From contig REGF01000038.1 of the NCBI GenBank assembly GCA_003702465.1, forward strand, positions 1 to 9,605: 9,605 nucleotides of DNA, given 5' to 3'. Positions within the stretch are counted from its first letter, which is position 1. Each line of letters begins with the position of its first letter. The translations under genes were made by a program, and so were the position numbers. This document shows positions 5,271 to 9,605 of the stretch, piece by piece. Below the pieces are notes generated by a model. That model was not told where the DNA came from, searched no databases, and saw only the letters and a program-made list of their open reading frames with translations. Source of the DNA: Candidatus Nitrosomarinus sp. (GTDB lineage Archaea; Thermoproteota; Nitrososphaeria; Nitrososphaerales; Nitrosopumilaceae).

Positions 5271-5780
5271 CTAATTTAGAATTTTTAGACTTCTACAAAC
5301 AGCGTATAAAGTTCTCTTCAAGTTTGGATCGGTTAAAGTATCCTTTCTATTTTTCAAAACTCTTTTTGCTTCATCTCGTTCACTACCTGGAGGTAATGAC
5401 AAAACTGTATTGATGAATTCAGGAATTGATTCACGAATCCAACCATCTAAGACTGCATAAATTTTTGGAGGAAGAATATCACATTTATCAACATCAAGGT
5501 CCAAAACATCTGCAAAATTTTCAGACTCTACTCTATAGACCAATGCTAAAACAACATTGTCAGGAGTTGGATGATTGAGGATTTCTCTAGATCTTTCACC
5601 AGTTTTACCTTGTGCAATCTTATTTTTGAGGCCAATTGGATTTACAATTACACCATTTACTCCCACTTTTCGGCCTTCAACGCCACTAACTACAGCGAAA
5701 ATAAAGTCATTAAATTCACCATTTTTTCTAATTGAAAAGATATGAGTACCTTCTTTGAGTTTAGGTTTACTTCCAAACAT
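5271..5780 (-). CDS. Unrecognised 169-aa protein
   Basis: I do not recognise this protein and assign no function. It begins MFGSKPKLKEGTHIF and has no signal peptide or membrane helix. The N-terminal half looks beta-rich (TTHIFSIRKNG-like strands, FIFAVVSGVEG, VGVNGVIVNP). The C-terminal third is helical and charged (YAVLDGWIRESIPEFI, then DEAKRVLKNRKDTL), ending ...YAVCRSLKILN. Cysteines 108 or thereabouts and near the C-terminus are isolated, so no metal site is evident. The frame extends to a TTG at 5828, but ATG at 5780 has a TATA-like box 26 nt upstream. The stop is followed at once by a T5 run. It lies between rpl12 and the divergent alaS, so it may be a lineage-specific protein linked to translation; that is context only. 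Confidence 0.8.
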   Translation of the reverse strand: MFGSKPKLKEGTHIFSIRKNGEFNDFIFAVVSGVEGRKVGVNGVIVNPIGLKNKIAQGKTGERSREILNHPTPDNVVLALVYRVESENFADVLDLDVDKCDILPPKIYAVLDGWIRESIPEFINTVLSLPPGSERDEAKRVLKNRKDTLTDPNLKRTLYAVCRSLKILN

Positions 5781-5802
5781 GATTAAGATAAAAGATTGAT
5801 TG

Positions 5803-5809
5803 TATTTAA
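5803..5809 (-). promoter_or_regulatory. TATA-like box of the unrecognised gene
   Basis: TTAAATA on the minus strand is centred 26 nt before the ATG at 5780. The placement supports that start over the longer TTG-initiated frame and suggests a leaderless message. Confidence 0.55.
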
Positions 5810-5831
5810 TGTAATCATTAATCGACAATAC

Positions 5832-5838
5832 TTAATAT
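5832..5838 (+). promoter_or_regulatory. TATA-like box of alaS-leuS
   Basis: TTAATAT, the same heptamer as at dtdA, is centred 25 nt before the alaS TTG at 5860. It lies back to back with the box at 5803-5809 in a 79-bp divergent gap. Confidence 0.55.
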
Positions 5839-5859
5839 CGGAAAGAGGCATGCTCATCG

Positions 5860-8529
5860 TTGGATAAAAATCAGATTTTAAAAGAATTCTCAGCAGATCC
5901 GGACAAATACTATAATGTTAAATTATTTCAAGAGCAAGGATTTGTCAGAAAATCATGTTCCAAATGTGGGAGATTTTTTTGGACTTTGGATGCAGACAGA
6001 ACCCTTTGTCCTGATGATGGTACTGACACATATTCATTCATTGGAGAACCACCAACATCTAAGAGATTTGATTATACACAATCCTGGAAACAAGTTGAAG
6101 AATTTTTTGTAAAAAATAATCACACATCAGTTAGCAGATATCCTGTAGTTTGTAGATGGCGTGATGATTTGTATTTTACAATTGCATCAATTGTGGATTT
6201 TCAGAGAATCATGGGTTCAAAAGTTGTTTTTGAATTTCCTGCAAATCCATTGATAGTTCCACAAACATGTTTGAGATTCAAAGACTTGGAAAACGTAGGA
6301 GTTACTGGAAGACATTTTTCAAGCTTTTGTATGATTGGACAACATAGCGTTCCAGATAACAAAGGATATTGGAAAGACGAATGTGTTGATTTGGATTACA
6401 GGTTACTAACTGATCAATTTGGAATTAAAAAAGAAGAAGTTGTTTTTGTAGAAGATGTTTGGGCTGGCGGTGGTTCTTTTGGCCCATCTCTAGAATATTT
6501 TGTAAGAGGATTAGAATTAGGAAATGCAGTATTTACGGAATTCCAAGGTGAATTAGGGCAACATACAACATTAGACCAAAGAGTAATCGATATGGGAGCA
6601 GGACTAGAAAGATTTGCATGGATTACAATGGGTACGCCTACGGCATACGATTGTTGTTTTGGACCAATAAATGAAAAATTGTTTAATAAAATTGGAATAG
6701 ATTCTGATTCAGAAATTTTACGAAAGTACTTTACTGAAATTGCAAAAGAAATTGATCATTATGATGATCTTAACGAAGTAAGACGTCTTGCAATAAAGAA
6801 TGCAGGAATTTCAGATTCACAGTTAACAAAAATGATTACACCAATGGAGGGAATGTATCTAATTGCAGACCATTTACGAACATTGATTTTTGCAATTACA
6901 GATGGTGCACTACCAAGTAATGTTGGTGGAGGATATAATCTCAGAATGATGTTACGAAGAATAAATGCAACAGTTAGTAAATTAAATCTAAAACTAGACA
7001 TTGATGATTTGATTGACACCCATATTGATTATCTAAAAGACACCTATCCTGAACTAAATGAAAAAAGAGAAGATGTCAAAGAAATTCTCAAGATAGAATC
7101 TGCTAGATATGAAGAATCAAAGGGGCAAATGAAGAAAAAAGCAGAGAAAATTCGTGAAAAAGGTACTCCAACAGTAGATGAACTCATTACATTTTACGAA
7201 TCAGATGGAATTACTCCAGAATATCTAAAAGAAGTTGATGCAATTGCAGAAGTTCCATCATCATTTTATTCAAAATTATCAGATTTACATCAATCAGAAA
7301 AGAAAAAAGCAATTACAGAATTGCCATTAGAAAAACTACCAGAAACAGAGACTCTATTTTACAAAGATGATCCAATGGAATTTGAGGCTAAAGTTCTCAA
7401 AGTATTTGATGATCAAGTAGTATTAGACAAAACATCATTTTATGCTAGAGGTGGCGGTCAAGAACCAGACCATGGAAGTATTGCAGGATTTGAAGTAGTT
7501 GATGTTGACAAACATGCAGACATTATTGTTCACAAATTAAAGGGTGGAATTCCAAACGAAGGAGATATTGTTCAATGTAAAGTAGATGTTACAAGACGTT
7601 CTAACATTACAAAGAACCATACAAGTACTCACATCATCAACACATCAGCTAGAAGTGTTTTAGGTTCTTGGGTTTGGCAACACTCTGCATTCAAAGATGA
7701 TGACCATGCAAGATTAGACATTACACATCATTCTTCACTTAATGATCAACAAGTAAAGCAAATTGAAGATGCAGCAAATAAAATGATCAAAGACAACTAT
7801 CCAGTTAAAATTGAATACTTTGATAGAGGAACTGCAGAACAACAATACGGATTTAGAATTTATCAGGGTGGCGTCGTACCAGTTAAAGCAGTAAGAATCG
7901 TTTCTATTGAGGATAAAGACATTGAAGCTTGTGGTGGAACACATGTCAAAAAAACTGGAGATATTGAATTAATCAAAATTACAAAGACAAAGAGAATTCA
8001 AGACGGAGTTGTTCGTTTAGAGTTTGTATCAGGACCAAATGCATTTGATTATGTTAAAGAGCAAGAAGAAGAGTCAAAGAAAAAAGAGCAACAAGCAATT
8101 GCAAAACAACAATTAGAAAAACAAAGAGAAGAAAACAAAGACAAAGCAAGAGAAAAAATCCCAGTATTCATAGAGAAAATTCTAGCAGGAGAATCATTAG
8201 AATCTGAAGAGATTAACAGTAAAGGAAAGATTTGTTTTACATCAAGTGGAAATTATGATGATTATTTCCATCAGAATTTTGGAAAGAAACTTGTTGCCAA
8301 AGATGATACAGCAGCATTTTGTGGAATATTTGAGGCTGGTCCAACAATTCGGGTAATGATATTTGCAGGCCAGAAATCAGGCGTAAATGCAGGCGAAATT
8401 GCCAAAGAAATAGCCTCAATTTTAGGAGGTTCAGGTGGCGGTGATGCCAAATTTGCTCAAGGCGGAGGCAAAGACACATCTAAAAAAGACGAGGCAATAC
8501 AAAAAGCAAAATCAATGATTTTAGGATAA
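5860..8529 (+). CDS. alaS: Alanyl-tRNA synthetase, archaeal type
   Basis: The 889-aa enzyme charges tRNA-Ala in the cytoplasm. Its order is archaeal. An N-terminal extension holds C33, C36 and C50, a possible metal site. The class II catalytic core follows, with CLRFKD around R139 (motif 2 region) and GAGLERFAW with R251 (motif 3). The editing domain has RGGGQ at 530-534, HTSTH (H587, H591) and CGGTH (C691, H695), the zinc ligands that clear Ser- and Gly-tRNA-Ala. A charged coiled coil spans about 733-766. A C-Ala/DHHA1 domain ends near GGSGGGDAKFAQGGGKD (856-872). Length is normal and all key residues are present. TTG at 5860 is the only usable start: an in-frame stop lies at 5833 and there is no ATG between. 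leuS follows after 7 bp. Confidence 0.97.
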   Translation: MDKNQILKEFSADPDKYYNVKLFQEQGFVRKSCSKCGRFFWTLDADRTLCPDDGTDTYSFIGEPPTSKRFDYTQSWKQVEEFFVKNNHTSVSRYPVVCRWRDDLYFTIASIVDFQRIMGSKVVFEFPANPLIVPQTCLRFKDLENVGVTGRHFSSFCMIGQHSVPDNKGYWKDECVDLDYRLLTDQFGIKKEEVVFVEDVWAGGGSFGPSLEYFVRGLELGNAVFTEFQGELGQHTTLDQRVIDMGAGLERFAWITMGTPTAYDCCFGPINEKLFNKIGIDSDSEILRKYFTEIAKEIDHYDDLNEVRRLAIKNAGISDSQLTKMITPMEGMYLIADHLRTLIFAITDGALPSNVGGGYNLRMMLRRINATVSKLNLKLDIDDLIDTHIDYLKDTYPELNEKREDVKEILKIESARYEESKGQMKKKAEKIREKGTPTVDELITFYESDGITPEYLKEVDAIAEVPSSFYSKLSDLHQSEKKKAITELPLEKLPETETLFYKDDPMEFEAKVLKVFDDQVVLDKTSFYARGGGQEPDHGSIAGFEVVDVDKHADIIVHKLKGGIPNEGDIVQCKVDVTRRSNITKNHTSTHIINTSARSVLGSWVWQHSAFKDDDHARLDITHHSSLNDQQVKQIEDAANKMIKDNYPVKIEYFDRGTAEQQYGFRIYQGGVVPVKAVRIVSIEDKDIEACGGTHVKKTGDIELIKITKTKRIQDGVVRLEFVSGPNAFDYVKEQEEESKKKEQQAIAKQQLEKQREENKDKAREKIPVFIEKILAGESLESEEINSKGKICFTSSGNYDDYFHQNFGKKLVAKDDTAAFCGIFEAGPTIRVMIFAGQKSGVNAGEIAKEIASILGGSGGGDAKFAQGGGKDTSKKDEAIQKAKSMILG

Positions 8530-8536
8530 ATGAAAA

Positions 8537-9605
8537 ATGGAAATTAACTGGAACCAAATTGAAACTAAATGGCGAGCCAAATGGGATGAGTCAAAAGACT
8601 TTGAAACAAATCCAAATGAGAAACCAAAAAAATTCATTACAGTTGCATATCCATATCCAAACTCACCACAACACATTGGACATGGAAGAACATACACACT
8701 AGCTGATGTACATTCAAGATTTTACCGAATGAGAGGATTCAATGTATTATTCCCAATGGGATTCCATTATACTGGTACTCCAGTTTTAGGAATGGCAAAA
8801 AGAATCCAATCACAAGAAAAAGAAATTCTTGATGGATTAAGAAACATCTACCATGTTCCAGAAGAAGACATCAAAACATTTGTAGAACCAATAAAGATTG
8901 CAGATTATTTCCATGAAGAAATCAAAGCTGGAATGATTGAAATGGGTTACTCTATTGATTGGAGAAGAGAATTTACTACAATTGTTCCAGGATATCAAAA
9001 ATTTATTGAATGGCAGATTACAACACTAAAAGAAAATGGGAAAATCATTCAAGGTTCACATCCAGTAGGATGGTGTCCACGTGATCAAAATCCAGTATCA
9101 CAACATGACACAATGGGAGATGTTGAGCCAAAAATTGATGACAAAAACCATCTTGTAAAATTCAAGTTTGAAGAATATATTTTTCCAGTAACAACACTTC
9201 GTCCTGAAACAATTTTTGGAATTACAAATCTTTGGGTTAATCCAAATACAACTTACAAAAAAATCAAAGCAGATGATGAAAAATGGATTGTCTCAGAAGA
9301 ATGTGCAAAGAAAATAGAATTCTTTGGAAAAGAAATTACAATTGAAGGAGATATTGCAGGAACTGAAATTATTGGAAAGTATGCAACAGCATTACACAAC
9401 AATCAAGAGATTCCAATTTTAGAAGCAGAATTTGTAGAGCCTGCCATTGGAACTGGTCTAGTCATGTCAGTTCCAGCCCACGCACCAAAAGATTACCAAG
9501 CATTAATGGATCTCAAGGCTAAAAATCACGAATTAGCCTCAAAAATTGAGCCTATTCCAATCATTTCTACTGAAGGGTATGGAGAAATTCCGGCAAAAGA
9601 GATTT
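8537..9605 (+). CDS. leuS: Leucyl-tRNA synthetase, archaeal type, N-terminal part
   Basis: The first 356 codons of a gene cut by the right edge. The protein opens MEINWNQIETKWRAKW. It carries the class I HIGH motif at residues 46-49 (SPQHIGHGRTYTLAD), which binds ATP. The CP1 editing insertion follows, with the threonine-containing TTLRPET (219-225) and GLVMSVPAHAPKDY, whose D319 is the conserved aspartate used in post-transfer editing. SPQHIGHGRTYTLAD is the archaeal/eukaryotic form rather than the bacterial one. The KMSKS half and C-terminal domains lie outside the window. It starts 7 bp after alaS, so the two share a transcript. AGGA at 8523-8526 is a weak Shine-Dalgarno candidate. An ATG at 8530 is out of frame and stops after five codons. 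Confidence 0.96.
   Translation, partial: MEINWNQIETKWRAKWDESKDFETNPNEKPKKFITVAYPYPNSPQHIGHGRTYTLADVHSRFYRMRGFNVLFPMGFHYTGTPVLGMAKRIQSQEKEILDGLRNIYHVPEEDIKTFVEPIKIADYFHEEIKAGMIEMGYSIDWRREFTTIVPGYQKFIEWQITTLKENGKIIQGSHPVGWCPRDQNPVSQHDTMGDVEPKIDDKNHLVKFKFEEYIFPVTTLRPETIFGITNLWVNPNTTYKKIKADDEKWIVSEECAKKIEFFGKEITIEGDIAGTEIIGKYATALHNNQEIPILEAEFVEPAIGTGLVMSVPAHAPKDYQALMDLKAKNHELASKIEPIPIISTEGYGEIPAKEI

Noticed and set aside
5850..5867. Five-codon upstream frame (ATG CTC ATC GTT GGA TAA) overlapping the alaS TTG
   Set aside because: The TATA box predicts transcription starting near 5860, so this ATG is probably not in the message. It remains a possible uORF only if start mapping shows a leader.
6759..7019. 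Minus-strand reading frame inside alaS (and similar ones at 1426-1803, 3033-3293, 4505-4795 and 8237-8479)
   Set aside because: All lie within strongly supported genes and have unnatural composition with no family resemblance; they are chance open frames.
8530..8547. Five-codon ATG frame between alaS and leuS
   Set aside because: It stops immediately and overlaps the leuS start; no evidence of a role beyond chance.
1..9605. CRISPR array, insertion sequence, tRNA or defence system
   Set aside because: No direct-repeat array, transposase, terminal inverted repeats, cloverleaf-like stretch or defence-gene homologue could be seen; gaps are short and the genes are housekeeping.

Overview
The window is an AT-rich archaeal chromosome segment. 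Gene content and protein types (SecE/Sec61-gamma, Spt5, archaeal L11, L1, P0-type L10 and P1-type L12, archaeal AlaRS and LeuRS, DtdA-type D-aminoacyl-tRNA deacylase) rule out a bacterium. The sequence style and gene order suggest a Nitrososphaerota (thaumarchaeal) genome of the Nitrosopumilus type. That placement comes from recognition of the proteins, not from a search.

Layout. Positions 1-861 (minus): dtdA, overlapping by ATGA the start of a small O6-alkylguanine alkyltransferase-family gene that runs off the left edge. 901-2050 (plus): secE (57 aa), spt5 and rpl11. 2051-2506 (minus): an Lrp/AsnC regulator convergent with rpl11. 2507-2673: a divergent regulatory gap rich in small palindromes. 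2674-4195 (plus): rpl1 and rpl10, overlapping by 8 nt. 4192-5780 (minus): a TRIC/UPF0126 membrane protein, rpl12, and an unrecognised 169-aa protein. 5860-9605 (plus): alaS, then leuS, which is cut by the right edge.

Almost everything serves translation: the L11/L10/L12 stalk and the L1 stalk, two aminoacyl-tRNA synthetases, a D-aminoacyl-tRNA proofreader, the Spt5 elongation factor and a translocon subunit. The common archaeal order secE-spt5-rpl11-rpl1-rpl10-rpl12 is recognisable but broken up. An lrp gene sits between rpl11 and rpl1, and a membrane-protein gene sits between rpl10 and an inverted rpl12.

Nearly every transcription unit has a TATA-like box centred about 25-30 nt before its start codon. 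This implies leaderless mRNAs, and I used it to choose starts (rpl12 at 5211, rpl1 at 2674, the unknown gene at 5780). Four genes begin with TTG.

I found no mobile element, CRISPR array, defence island, tRNA or rRNA. This is mostly an ordinary housekeeping region. The items most worth a second look are the P0 protein without its acidic factor-binding tail, the back-to-back secE/dtdA core promoters, the regulator with a palindrome cluster beside rpl1, and the unknown gene between rpl12 and alaS.
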